Below are positions 1 through 8,285 of a stretch of DNA of 64,000 bases, piece after piece. The DNA is from Lachnospiraceae bacterium. Its GTDB lineage: Bacteria; Bacillota; Clostridia; Lachnospirales; Lachnospiraceae. The translations under genes were made by a program, and so were the position numbers. Within the stretch, counting starts at the first letter, position 1. Each line of letters opens with the position of its first letter. The stretch is taken from the NCBI GenBank assembly GCA_018384375.1, contig JAHAYJ010000006.1, positions 1 to 64,000 of the forward strand, given 5' to 3'. The notes under the pieces are model-generated. The model saw only the letters and a list, made by a program, of their open reading frames with translations, was not told the origin of the DNA and ran no database searches.

Positions 1-705
1 CTGCTTGTGACGGAAAAGGACAGAAGAATTCGGCTTTTGCTGGTCTATGCGCCTCTGATCATTGTGGTGCTGTTTCTGTTCCCCTTGAGTCGAAAATTGT
101 TTGTTGCAGCGGGACTGGATGGGGAGACCTACTACCGGATACTGTGGACGATTCCTATGGGAATCATTGCAGTTTTTGGAGCTTGCCGCATTTTTTCCAA
201 ATACAGGAAGCTTGGTCTTGTCATTACTTCTGCATTGATCATCCTCGGCGGCAAGCTTGTATATGAAAGCGACTATATTTCCAAAGCGGAGAATTTGTAC
301 CATATTCCGGATACAGTGATCAAAATCTGCGACCTGATCGCGCCGGAGGATGAGGACATGAGGGTATCTGCGGTGATGCCCACAGACCTGATCCACTTCG
401 TAAGGCAGTATAATGCAAGGATCAATATGCCCTATGGACGCGAAATGCTGGTGGCACGGTGGCAGTATTACAATGCCGTTTATGAGGTGATGGAGGCGGT
501 AGAGGTAGTCAATATGGAAGCACTTCTTGAAGCGACAAGAAGCGAATATTGTCAATATATTGTCATGGAGGAGGAAAAGGAGACTGATGTTCCTCCGGAA
601 GAAAGCGGACTGGTACTGCTTGCGGTCATTGACGGCTACAGAATCTATGAGGATCCGGTGACTGTCGAGATCGTAAAAGAATGGCAGAAATATTATGAGG
701 AATAG
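1..705 (+). CDS. C-terminal part of an unknown polytopic membrane protein (possibly truncated by window edge)
   Basis: The reading frame is open to the first base, so the gene may begin upstream; a GTG at 7 is the first usable start inside the window (232 residues from there). Three hydrophobic segments are visible at about residues 11-28, 45-60 and 68-84, followed by a soluble acidic tail of about 145 residues. I do not recognise the family. It ends 5 bp before an MBOAT acyltransferase gene on the same strand, so it is probably in the same operon and may act in surface-polysaccharide assembly or acylation; that role is inferred from position only. Confidence 0.6.
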   Translation: MLVTEKDRRIRLLLVYAPLIIVVLFLFPLSRKLFVAAGLDGETYYRILWTIPMGIIAVFGACRIFSKYRKLGLVITSALIILGGKLVYESDYISKAENLYHIPDTVIKICDLIAPEDEDMRVSAVMPTDLIHFVRQYNARINMPYGREMLVARWQYYNAVYEVMEAVEVVNMEALLEATRSEYCQYIVMEEEKETDVPPEESGLVLLAVIDGYRIYEDPVTVEIVKEWQKYYEE

Positions 706-710
706 AGCGT

Positions 711-2156
711 ATGTTGTTTAATTCTTACAGCTTCCTGTTTTTGTTTTTTCCTGCAGCACTTGCGGGATATTATCTGTGCAGGAAGGCAGGAGAAGGAGTC
801 AAAAATATTTATCTGATTGCGGTGTCTTTTGTTTTTTACAGCTGGTCTGCGCCGCAATATCTGCCGGTATTGATTGCAGGCATGGCAGTGAATTACGGAT
901 TTGGATGGCAGATCGAAAGAGTAAGCCACTCAAAACAGGTGCTTGCGGCAGGCCTGGTTTTCAATATTGGGTTGCTGGGCTGCTTTAAATATCTTGATAC
1001 GGCCGGATTCGTTCCACTTGGTATCAGCTTCTTTACCTTTACCCAGATTGCTTATCTGATGGAATGTTATCGCGGGAATTTGAAAGGAACAGGTGCGCTC
1101 TCCTATGGAGTGTATGTGAGCTGGTTTCCCAAGATGATGCAGGGACCCATTGCCCTTCCGGGAGAATTTCTGCCACAGCTTGAGAAGAAAAGCGCTGTGA
1201 TGGACTGGGAGGCAGCCTACAGGAATCTTTATCTGTTTGTACTGGGGCTATTTAAGAAGGTTCTCATTGCGGACACTCTTGGGAAGGCGGTAGATCTGGG
1301 ATATGCTAACCTGGCGACGTTGAATTCATGGGATGGAATGATTGTTATGCTTTCTTACACCCTGCAGCTTTACTTTGATTTCAGCGGTTACTGTGATATG
1401 GCGATGGGAATCTCAGGGATGTTTGGTATTACGCTGCCACTTAATTTTGATTCTCCCTATAAGGCGGCAAATATTCTGGAATTCTGGAAGGGCTGGCACA
1501 GGACGTTGACGGCATTTTTTACGAAATATCTGTATATTCCCCTTGGAGGAAATCGAAAGGGCAGAGGCAGAACTTACCTGAACTGCCTGATTGTTTTTTT
1601 CTTAAGCGGGATCTGGCACGGCAGCGGTCTTACGTTTATCGTCTGGGGAATGCTGCACGGTGTCTTGTATGTGCTGACCAGAGCGTGGAAGGAAAGCCGG
1701 ATTTGTGATGGACTGTCCGTACGGCTTGAAAAATCCGGTGGCTTCATCAGAAAGCTACGGCACGGAATCAGTGTGCTTTTGACCTTCCTGTATGTCAATG
1801 TTGCATGGGTATTTTTCCGGGCACCGTCAATAGAGGATGCGGGAACGCTGCTGAAGACAATTTTCAGCTTTCAGGGTGGTCGTGTGAACTGGGAGCTGGC
1901 AGGGTGCTTTAATCTGGATGAATTCTGGTATGTGATCAAGGTTCTGCATCTGGATCGCTGGCAATATGCCCATTACATTCTGATGGTGGTGATTCTTATC
2001 GCGGTGCTTTTCTTGGTATTTTTCGGGAAAAATGCAGTGAATTTTGTAAAGACGATAAAACCGGGATTTTTTCATGCCGTGTTAATCACTGTCTTGTTTG
2101 TCTGGAGTGTGCTTTCCCTATCGGGAGTCAGTTCATTCCTGTATGTAAATTTTTAG
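711..2156 (+). CDS. MBOAT family O-acyltransferase (AlgI/DltB-like)
   Basis: A 481-residue polytopic membrane protein. It shows the MBOAT hallmarks: a WKGWHRTLTAFF segment near residue 262, then the SGIWHG motif near residue 303 whose histidine is the conserved catalytic residue of the family. Length and hydrophobic pattern match AlgI/DltB/PatA-type enzymes, which pass acyl (usually acetyl) groups across the membrane to a partner that modifies an exported polymer. The next gene is an SGNH-fold membrane protein, the usual partner, 21 bp downstream. The substrate is probably a cell-surface polysaccharide or teichoic acid, but nothing here fixes which. Confidence 0.9.
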   Translation: MLFNSYSFLFLFFPAALAGYYLCRKAGEGVKNIYLIAVSFVFYSWSAPQYLPVLIAGMAVNYGFGWQIERVSHSKQVLAAGLVFNIGLLGCFKYLDTAGFVPLGISFFTFTQIAYLMECYRGNLKGTGALSYGVYVSWFPKMMQGPIALPGEFLPQLEKKSAVMDWEAAYRNLYLFVLGLFKKVLIADTLGKAVDLGYANLATLNSWDGMIVMLSYTLQLYFDFSGYCDMAMGISGMFGITLPLNFDSPYKAANILEFWKGWHRTLTAFFTKYLYIPLGGNRKGRGRTYLNCLIVFFLSGIWHGSGLTFIVWGMLHGVLYVLTRAWKESRICDGLSVRLEKSGGFIRKLRHGISVLLTFLYVNVAWVFFRAPSIEDAGTLLKTIFSFQGGRVNWELAGCFNLDEFWYVIKVLHLDRWQYAHYILMVVILIAVLFLVFFGKNAVNFVKTIKPGFFHAVLITVLFVWSVLSLSGVSSFLYVNF

Positions 2157-2177
2157 ACGGAAGGATTTTGAAAAAGG

Positions 2178-3302
2178 TTGAAAGAGAAACAGGATTTTCA
2201 ACAATTACATAAAAAAAATGGTAACCCATTCAGAAGAGTTCTGATAGCAGCGCTCACGATGGTGCTTGTATTGTTTGGGCTTACCACAGCACTGGTAGTG
2301 TACGTGGATCCCTTTTTTCACTATCATGCACCGCTTGAGGGCTTCCCCTATCTGGTGGATAACCAGCTGTCCCAGAATCCGGGGATGGCGGAGCATATGG
2401 AATATGACAGTGTCATCCTGGGGTCCTCCATGACAGTTAATTTTCAGACCACATGGTTTCAGGAATTGATGGGACTTAATACGATCAAGCTCAGTTACAG
2501 CGGGGCATTTCCAAAGGACCAGTCCAATATTATGAAGATTATTTTTGAAAGCAGGAACAATGCAGAAGAAAACAGACTGAAGAAGGTTTTCCTGGGGGTG
2601 GATGTGATCACCTATACCGGTGGTGTGGATGAGACCAAGTATCCTATACCGGAATATCTGTATGACGATAATTTGCTGAATGATATCAACTATGTGCTGA
2701 ACAAGGATGTGGTATTAAACTATATTCTGCGTCCGATCGCAGACCCGGAGCCCACGGATCTATCCAATGTATATGCCAGCTGGTGGACGGAGGAGTATTA
2801 TAGTGAGGAGTGGGTGCTTCATAACTATGAGTCACCGGAGCAGGTCGCTGAGGAAGCGGATCCCGGCGCATATATTGACGCAGTTGAGAAAAATTTGTCA
2901 CAGAACATCTGTCCCTACATTGAGCAGAATCCGGATACGGAATTTGTGATATTCTTTCCACCTTACAGTATTCTTTTCTGGAATGACGTGCAAAGGGAAA
3001 ATCATCTGGAAGCAACCCTTTCGGAATACCGGTATATCTCCGAGAGGCTGAATGCTTACGAAAATGTGTCGGTTTACTTTTTCCCGGATCAGGAGGAGAT
3101 TATCTGTGATCTAAACAATTATGCAGATTACAGTCATTACCATCCGCGCTTTAACCGCTATATGACGGAATGCTTTGCAGACGGAACAAATCTTGTTGCC
3201 AAAGAGGGGCAGGAGGGCAAACCCATTGAGGAATATCTGGCTCATATGAGAGAGATTGCCGTGACCTTTGATTATGAGAAGCTACTGGGTAGCGGTGGTT
3301 GA
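2178..3302 (+). CDS. SGNH-fold membrane-anchored acyltransferase partner of MBOAT protein
   Basis: A 374-residue protein with one N-terminal membrane segment (about residues 20-42) and an extracytoplasmic SGNH-like domain. Block I reads ILGSSMTVNF (Ser nucleophile near residue 82) and the C-terminal D-x-x-H dyad is in DYSHYHPRFN near residue 319. This is the layout of AlgJ/AlgX/DltD-type proteins that finish O-acylation together with an MBOAT protein, here the gene just upstream. The start is TTG at 2178; no in-frame ATG precedes the membrane segment and the ribosome site is unclear, so the exact start is uncertain. The 3' end overlaps the convergent gene by 21 bp. Confidence 0.78.
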   Translation: MKEKQDFQQLHKKNGNPFRRVLIAALTMVLVLFGLTTALVVYVDPFFHYHAPLEGFPYLVDNQLSQNPGMAEHMEYDSVILGSSMTVNFQTTWFQELMGLNTIKLSYSGAFPKDQSNIMKIIFESRNNAEENRLKKVFLGVDVITYTGGVDETKYPIPEYLYDDNLLNDINYVLNKDVVLNYILRPIADPEPTDLSNVYASWWTEEYYSEEWVLHNYESPEQVAEEADPGAYIDAVEKNLSQNICPYIEQNPDTEFVIFFPPYSILFWNDVQRENHLEATLSEYRYISERLNAYENVSVYFFPDQEEIICDLNNYADYSHYHPRFNRYMTECFADGTNLVAKEGQEGKPIEEYLAHMREIAVTFDYEKLLGSGG

Positions 3303-4361
3303 GTTTACGGTAGTCAGCCGGTTATTGATGATGTCTGCAAGCCTGTCGGCCAGTAATTCGCGGCCGGCATCGTTGTAGCGCATGTGATCCTTCATATATT
3401 TCTTATAATTGTCCTCGTTGATGGTGCCGTAATAATTATCAATGATGGAAACCCCACTATCGATGGCAGCGTCCACCTCTTTTACCAGATAATGATTTAA
3501 AGTTCCGTTGCCCAGGTCAGTAGTGGTTCCGTTGGAAAGATTACCATCTTCATCAATTGCCTGCGCATAGGTAGGAGACATGACGAAGATACGGATATAG
3601 GGCCAGGTATTTTTGATATTTTCCACCGTAACGCGAAGACCTCCGGTGAAGGCAGTGACATCATAGGGGTTGTCCGGGTTATCGGAGGGGGTCCCCATAT
3701 TATAGTCTGTGCTGTCATACATGATGACAATAATGTCCACCTTATCCATATCCACGGTCTTCATGACCTCTACAGTCTCTGCATACCGGGGATCCGGTTC
3801 GTCATTTGCAATAGAGGAAATGGCTGTAAAATCATTATTGCGGAAGCATTCAACCACATAATAAAAATTAAAATGATCCCTGGTGTATTCCGGGTTATAT
3901 ACAGGGTATTTACATGCCATTGAGGAGTCCGGAAAGGCACAGTCGTAAACAACAGCGTCTGTTTTTTGGGCAATCTGTGCAGCCAGACCGGTATCACCTC
4001 TGTCATCTGAAAAAGGATTATTTCCAAAGCAAAGAATCGTGGTCTGTCCGTCATCCTCTCTGCCTTCCAAAAGGGAAGTATCCATAGGGATGATCATGTC
4101 CAGTGCTTCCACATCAAACTGTGAGGTGTCGACATCTGTGTTGTCTTCCAGAACAGTACCCTGATTCCATTTCACCAGTCGATAAACGGAAATGACCGCG
4201 ATCAGTACAATGGCGACGATCAGAATCACGTGAAGATTGATTCTGAAGGGCGGCTTTGGGGTGTTGTTTCCTTCAGAAAGGCTGCCATTTCCTTCGGAAA
4301 GCGTTTCTGCTTCGTTTTCGGAATTGATAGGTTTATGATTGATAGGTTCATTGTTTGCCAT
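3282..4361 (-). CDS. SGNH/GDSL-like membrane protein with degenerate nucleophile motif
   Basis: A 359-residue protein with a cytoplasmic acidic/polar N-terminus, one membrane helix (about residues 43-64) and an outer domain that follows the SGNH hydrolase plan. Where GDS would be expected it has CFGNNPFSDDR, so the catalytic serine of block I is absent. Block III is IVIMYDSTDYN, and a C-terminal K-D-H-M-R-Y-N-D retains an Asp-His pair. It could be a non-catalytic carbohydrate-binding relative or could use another nucleophile. It is transcribed toward the MBOAT/SGNH pair and overlaps it by 21 bp, which hints at shared work on polysaccharide acyl groups. The ATG at 4361 is preceded by GAGGAGA. 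Confidence 0.72.
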   Translation of the reverse strand: MANNEPINHKPINSENEAETLSEGNGSLSEGNNTPKPPFRINLHVILIVAIVLIAVISVYRLVKWNQGTVLEDNTDVDTSQFDVEALDMIIPMDTSLLEGREDDGQTTILCFGNNPFSDDRGDTGLAAQIAQKTDAVVYDCAFPDSSMACKYPVYNPEYTRDHFNFYYVVECFRNNDFTAISSIANDEPDPRYAETVEVMKTVDMDKVDIIVIMYDSTDYNMGTPSDNPDNPYDVTAFTGGLRVTVENIKNTWPYIRIFVMSPTYAQAIDEDGNLSNGTTTDLGNGTLNHYLVKEVDAAIDSGVSIIDNYYGTINEDNYKKYMKDHMRYNDAGRELLADRLADIINNRLTTVNSTTATQ

Positions 4362-4511
4362 GTAGATTCTCCTCGTCTAAAGTTACTTCTGTTATTCTAC
4401 TATTATTTGACCGAAAAATCCACATATTCATAAAAATTTAATATACGCTAAAATTATCCTGTGATAAAATAGGGATAGTTTTTTTAAACAAGATGGAGAA
4501 AAGGTGAAAAC

Positions 4512-4871
4512 ATGAAGAAGGGTATTTGCATAAAGGATATGCTGTTGCTCCAGGCGGTTTTCTTGATCTACAGCATTTCCAGTGTGGTATCAAAATTTGC
4601 ATCGGAAAAAGAGATGCTAAGTATGGAATTTATTCTGCTCTACGGACTGGATGTGCTGGTGCTCGGTATTTATGCACTGCTCTGGCAGCAGGTAATCAAG
4701 AAATTTGAATTGTCGATTGCCTATGCCAACAAGGCAGTGACGCTGGTCTGGGCACTTATCTGGGGCATTTTTTTGTTTCATGAGCGGATTACGACAGGCA
4801 AGGTGGTCGGGATCATTCTGGTAATGCTTGGAATTCTGATCCTGAATACCGGAAAGGAGCAGCAGGAATGA
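4512..4871 (+). CDS. Small EamA/SMR-type membrane transporter, subunit 1
   Basis: A 119-residue, four-helix membrane protein of the small multidrug resistance/EamA group. The ATG at 4512 follows GGAGAAAAGG at about 4495-4504. The C-terminal half has the conserved pattern KAVTLVWALIWGIFLFHERITTGKVVG split over helices 3-4, with the typical E in the HERIT turn. It overlaps a second SMR-like gene by 4 bp (ATGA), so the two are translationally coupled and probably form a heterodimer, as ArnE/ArnF and paired SMR proteins do. The substrate is unknown; an undecaprenyl-linked sugar would suit the neighbourhood, but this is inference. Confidence 0.8.
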   Translation: MKKGICIKDMLLLQAVFLIYSISSVVSKFASEKEMLSMEFILLYGLDVLVLGIYALLWQQVIKKFELSIAYANKAVTLVWALIWGIFLFHERITTGKVVGIILVMLGILILNTGKEQQE

Positions 4872-5203
4872 ATTTGTATCTGATAATTTTGATTCTCTCC
4901 GTGGTCGTTGCATCCTTTGCCCAGATCCTTTTGAAAAAGGGGGCACGGAAAAATTACAGTTCGCCTATCAGAGAATATCTGAATGCCTATGTGATCTGCG
5001 GATATGGTCTGATGTTTCTTTCCATGTTTATGACGATCCTTGCGTATGGTGGACTGGATTTTACCAACGTGCCGGTGATAGAATCGCTTGGATATGTGAT
5101 GGTGATGGTGCTTGGTTATTTGTTCTTCCGTGAAAAGATCACGGGAAGAAAGCTGCTTGGCATGGCAGTGATCATGTGTGGGATTTTTGTATATTATATG
5201 TAG
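4868..5203 (+). CDS. Small EamA/SMR-type membrane transporter, subunit 2
   Basis: A 111-residue, four-helix partner of the preceding gene. It starts on the overlapping ATGA. Helix 1 contains the characteristic FAQILLKKGARK stretch seen in ArnF/SMR proteins, and the last loop has YLFFREKITGRKLLG, the counterpart of HERITTGK in subunit 1. The shared architecture without near-identity supports an obligate heterodimer rather than a recent duplication. The 3' end overlaps the convergent zinc-ribbon gene by 32 bp. Confidence 0.8.
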   Translation: MNLYLIILILSVVVASFAQILLKKGARKNYSSPIREYLNAYVICGYGLMFLSMFMTILAYGGLDFTNVPVIESLGYVMVMVLGYLFFREKITGRKLLGMAVIMCGIFVYYM

Positions 5204-5504
5204 TATGCTTCACGGAGTCGGCAAGCAGAGTGGTGACCGGAAGGTTATCCGTATTATGGGACTGGAGTTCCTTATACCATTTGCTGTATTTGTACATTCG
5301 ATAGGAGGCTTTCAGCTGATGCAGTTTTTCCTCGTCGGCGCAAGCTTCCTTGAAGGATTCCCTCTGTGCGGGACTAAGATCGACATAATCCAGATAGGAA
5401 ATCTGAAGTTCTGCCAAGGGGCCGGTACATTTCGGACAAATCAGTTTATGACCGTTCAACATAAAAATGTGTTGGCAATGCTTACAGTAATGCATGTACA
5501 TCAT
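5172..5504 (-). CDS. Small zinc-ribbon protein of unknown function
   Basis: A protein of about 110 residues starting with a CPxCG-type zinc ribbon: CKHC near the start and CPKC about 17 residues later. The remainder is helical and charged. The frame is open to an ATG at 5522, but that ATG lies upstream of AAGGAGG (about 5512-5518 on the minus strand); the ATG at 5504, 7-8 bases after this site, is the likely start. The last ten codons lie inside the coding region of the convergent SMR gene. Such ribbons bind zinc and often nucleic acid or protein, but I cannot assign a role. Confidence 0.72.
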   Translation of the reverse strand: MMYMHYCKHCQHIFMLNGHKLICPKCTGPLAELQISYLDYVDLSPAQRESFKEACADEEKLHQLKASYRMYKYSKWYKELQSHNTDNLPVTTLLADSVKHTTYNIQKSHT

Positions 5505-5704
5505 AAAGAATTCCTCCTTCATTTTCGCAGAATATAGGCTAGATATCCCGGGATGTATGTTTAGTTTAACGATTTGGCGAAAAATGTCAATGCCAAAAAT
5601 AGTGACGAAACATTCCCTTTTATGACGGAATTGGTCAAAAAATTATGTTAACCATCGAAAAACAGGAAAGAAATGGCATATCCTGCGATGGAATGATAAA
5701 ACAA

Positions 5705-5733
5705 TTGTGCTAACCCATGAACAATGATATAAT
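5705..5733 (+). promoter_or_regulatory. Candidate sigma-A promoter of the GH25 lysozyme gene
   Basis: TTGTGC (5705-5710), a 17-bp spacer and a perfect TATAAT (5728-5733). Transcription would start near 5740, giving a leader of about 190 nt that carries most of the hairpin repeats. The same TTGTGC -35 with a 17-bp spacer occurs again at 23957. Confidence 0.55.
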
Positions 5734-5891
5734 TAGCGCAAAGGAAAACCAAGCGACGCCGAAGGCGGCATTTGGTTTTCATGCGCTAATAACGAGCAAA
5801 CAGTCTGCGAAGCAGACAGGGAAGCACCGAAGGTGCGGGTTTGCGAGTAACAAATCCTGCAAAGGAAAACCAAGCGACGCCGAAGGCGGCA
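5733..5891. repeat. Cluster of inverted repeats with C-GAA-G triloops, including two copies of a 33-bp direct repeat
   Basis: This fills most of the 428-bp gap between the zinc-ribbon and lysozyme genes; the remainder (about 5505-5704) shows nothing I can assign. A 33-bp sequence at 5738-5770 recurs exactly at 5859-5891. The first copy sits in a long imperfect hairpin: TTAGCGCA (5733-5740) pairs with TGCGCTAA (5782-5789), AAAACCAA (5745-5752) with TTGGTTTT (5772-5779), and CGCC-GAA-GGCG caps it. The middle part (5796-5844) is closed by GCAAAC/GTTTGC and holds two further hairpins, GTCTGC-GAA-GCAGAC and GCACC-GAA-GGTGC. The second 33-bp copy lacks its outer arms and looks truncated. Confidence 0.85.
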
Positions 5892-5932
5892 ACGGGTATT
5901 GTAATAAATTATGAATTTGGAGGTTTACATAA

Positions 5933-8248
5933 ATGGGAAAGCTTTTACAGAAATTCCGCAAGGGGAAACAGAGCGGAGAAGAGCTGGATGAGCTTGATTG
6001 GATGGATTTTGATGATGAAGATGAGATAGAAGACGACGAAGAGTACGAGGACGACGAAGAGTACGAAGACGACGAAGAGTACGAAGACGACGAAGAGTAC
6101 GAGGAAGATGACGAAGAGTACGAGGACGACGAAGAGTACGAGGATGATGACGAAGAGTACGATGATGAATATGAGGAGGATGATGTCCCCGAAAGTGGTT
6201 TTGGCAGGATCATTTATCGATTAACACATTTGCCCGCGGTAGATTATATTGTGGCACTTACCGGAGTAGCAGTTCTTGTCCTTGCAGTAATTACCGGCTA
6301 CCTGTACATAGATGCCAAAAACACCCAGAACCAGATAGAAACCTTTGCGGAAATTGGTGTAGGCATGGAAGATATCAGCGTGATTGGAGGAGAAGGCCTG
6401 CTGGCAATTGCAGATGCACAGGCGGCGAAGCTGCTGGCAGCAAACATGGAAACGGAAGAGGAAGCAGAGGAGGAGACGCGGCAGGAGAGTGAAACCGGCG
6501 GAAAGCCTAGGGTGGAAATGAATTTGTCCTCCATACAAAAGGATCTGAAGATTAAGTTTGTTAACAGTCAGACAGGAAAACTGATTGCCAATGTTGGTTT
6601 TGAGGTTGAGATTACAAAGCCTTCCGGAGAGGTTTACAGTAAGGATGATCATGACCGGGATGGAATTATTTATCAAAAGGATATAGAACCCGGTAAGTAT
6701 TCGGTCAAGCTGATTGCTCCCTCCTCCAGTGATGAATACGATCTTTCTCATGATGCCATAAAAATTACGGTCAGAGATACCATTGAATATAAGAAAGTAG
6801 ATGTGGCAGATGAAGTAAAGAAGGAATCTGAAGTAAACGCAGCAGTAGAGGATACCAAGGTGAATGAGACTGTTGTGGAATCTGCCAATACGGATACGGT
6901 AGAATGGGTAGAATCTACGAAAACGTTGATAGAGGGAACCGAGCAGACAGAAGAAAGCTATGAAAAGGTAGACAGCAGTAAGATTGCTGATCCGGGAAAG
7001 AAAGCTGCTGCTGGATTCCGACTACTGACACAGGTGGATGGTACGGATACGACACCAGAGCCAACGGCGGAACCTACAGAAGAACCGACAGCGACAGCAG
7101 AACCCACAGCAGAACCCACAGCAGAACCGACGGAAAAGCCAACGGAGGAACCGACGGCTGCACCGACAGAAAAGCCCACACCGGAACCGGTTAAAACGCC
7201 TGATGCGACGGCAACACCTACGGCAAAGCCCAGTGCGGCACCTACAGCAACATCATCAATAAAGCCTTCGGCTTCACCGACTGCAACAGCATCGCCTAAG
7301 GCAACGACAACTCCTACGGCGAAGCCCAGTGCAAGCCCCACGGCAACCCCGAATAAGGCTGCAAGCGATACCAAGAGTGACCTAAAGACAACGGACGGTG
7401 AAAAGCTTTATGTCAAGAATTCTGACGGAACCTTCCGGGAAGCCAAGTATGCAGATTACTATAATAAGGACATTACCGCCTTTTATCGCAAAATCACCAA
7501 GACAACCGGCGAGTACCGCTACACCGGTTGGCAGGAAATTGATGGGAAAACCTATTTCTTTGATAAGAACGGAAATAAGGTTACCGGCGAGCAGGTCATC
7601 CAGGGCGCCAAATATACCTTCAACAGTGACGGCTCTTTAAATACCGGTTCAGGACATCTGGGCATCGATGTCTCCAAATGGAACGGAAGCATAGACTGGA
7701 ATGCAGTGAAAAACAGTGGGGTATCCTATGTGATCATCCGCTGTGGCTATCGGGGTTCCACGACAGGAGCGTTGATCGAGGATCCTACCTTCAGAACCAA
7801 TATAAAGGGAGCATTAAATGCAGGACTCAAGGTGGGCGTTTATTTCTTCACCCAGGCAACGAATGAGGTGGAGGCGGTAGAAGAGGCCTCTATGGTTCTG
7901 GGACTGATCAAGGGCTATAATATTTCTTATCCGGTATTTCTGGATGTAGAATCGAGCAACGGACGCGCGGACGGCATTGATACCGCAACCAGAACCGCCG
8001 TATGTAAGGCGTTCTGCCAGACGATTCAGAACTCCGGTTATAAGGCAGGAATCTATGCCAATAAGACCTGGCTTAATGAAAAGATCGACACACCCAGTCT
8101 GACGGGCTATAAAATCTGGCTGGCGCAGTATGCGGCAACGCCTACCTACAGCAGGACGAAATATGATATGTGGCAGTATTCCTCTAAGGGTTCGGTAGCG
8201 GGAATCAGTGGAAACGTGGATATGAATATCAGCTATATGGGATATTAG
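5933..8248 (+). CDS. Membrane-anchored GH25 lysozyme with acidic cytoplasmic repeat
   Basis: A 771-residue muramidase starting at an ATG preceded by TTGGAGG. Order of parts: basic start (1-16), an extremely acidic Asp/Glu/Tyr repeat (about 33-84), one membrane helix (about 104-126), a beta-sandwich resembling prealbumin/SpaA repeats (about 205-290), a Pro/Thr-rich spacer made of EPTAEPT- and KPSASPTA-like units (about 373-475), a choline-binding-like repeat region (YTGWQEIDGKTYFF, about 520-570), and a C-terminal glycoside hydrolase 25 domain (about 576-771). The GH25 active-site acids are in LGIDVSKWNG and FLDVE. The orientation implies the acidic repeat is inside the cell and the enzyme outside, reaching peptidoglycan. 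The position beside the polysaccharide locus suggests wall remodelling during polymer attachment. Confidence 0.9.
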   Translation: MGKLLQKFRKGKQSGEELDELDWMDFDDEDEIEDDEEYEDDEEYEDDEEYEDDEEYEEDDEEYEDDEEYEDDDEEYDDEYEEDDVPESGFGRIIYRLTHLPAVDYIVALTGVAVLVLAVITGYLYIDAKNTQNQIETFAEIGVGMEDISVIGGEGLLAIADAQAAKLLAANMETEEEAEEETRQESETGGKPRVEMNLSSIQKDLKIKFVNSQTGKLIANVGFEVEITKPSGEVYSKDDHDRDGIIYQKDIEPGKYSVKLIAPSSSDEYDLSHDAIKITVRDTIEYKKVDVADEVKKESEVNAAVEDTKVNETVVESANTDTVEWVESTKTLIEGTEQTEESYEKVDSSKIADPGKKAAAGFRLLTQVDGTDTTPEPTAEPTEEPTATAEPTAEPTAEPTEKPTEEPTAAPTEKPTPEPVKTPDATATPTAKPSAAPTATSSIKPSASPTATASPKATTTPTAKPSASPTATPNKAASDTKSDLKTTDGEKLYVKNSDGTFREAKYADYYNKDITAFYRKITKTTGEYRYTGWQEIDGKTYFFDKNGNKVTGEQVIQGAKYTFNSDGSLNTGSGHLGIDVSKWNGSIDWNAVKNSGVSYVIIRCGYRGSTTGALIEDPTFRTNIKGALNAGLKVGVYFFTQATNEVEAVEEASMVLGLIKGYNISYPVFLDVESSNGRADGIDTATRTAVCKAFCQTIQNSGYKAGIYANKTWLNEKIDTPSLTGYKIWLAQYAATPTYSRTKYDMWQYSSKGSVAGISGNVDMNISYMGY
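6031..6185 (+). repeat. In-frame 18-bp minisatellite encoding EEYEDD units
   Basis: About eight imperfect copies of an 18-bp unit (GACGAAGAGTACGAGGAC and variants) encode a repeated Glu-Glu-Tyr-Glu-Asp-Asp hexapeptide in the cytoplasmic segment of the lysozyme gene. Copies differ by single D or E insertions, and all keep the frame. Repeat number could vary by slippage or recombination without breaking the gene. Confidence 0.85.
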
Positions 8249-8285
8249 TGAAATAAAAGAATGATACACAGAATGGAGAAAGAAA

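Noticed and set aside
5738-5891. Possible CRISPR array (33-bp direct repeat)
   Set aside because: Only two copies, the gap between them is itself filled with hairpins, and no cas genes are present.
5779-6213. Minus-strand ORF rich in Ser and Tyr
   Set aside because: It is the complement of the acidic minisatellite in the lysozyme gene; low complexity and no ribosome site.
6958-7374. Minus-strand Gly/Ala/Val-rich ORF
   Set aside because: It is a shadow of the Pro/Thr-rich spacer of the lysozyme gene.
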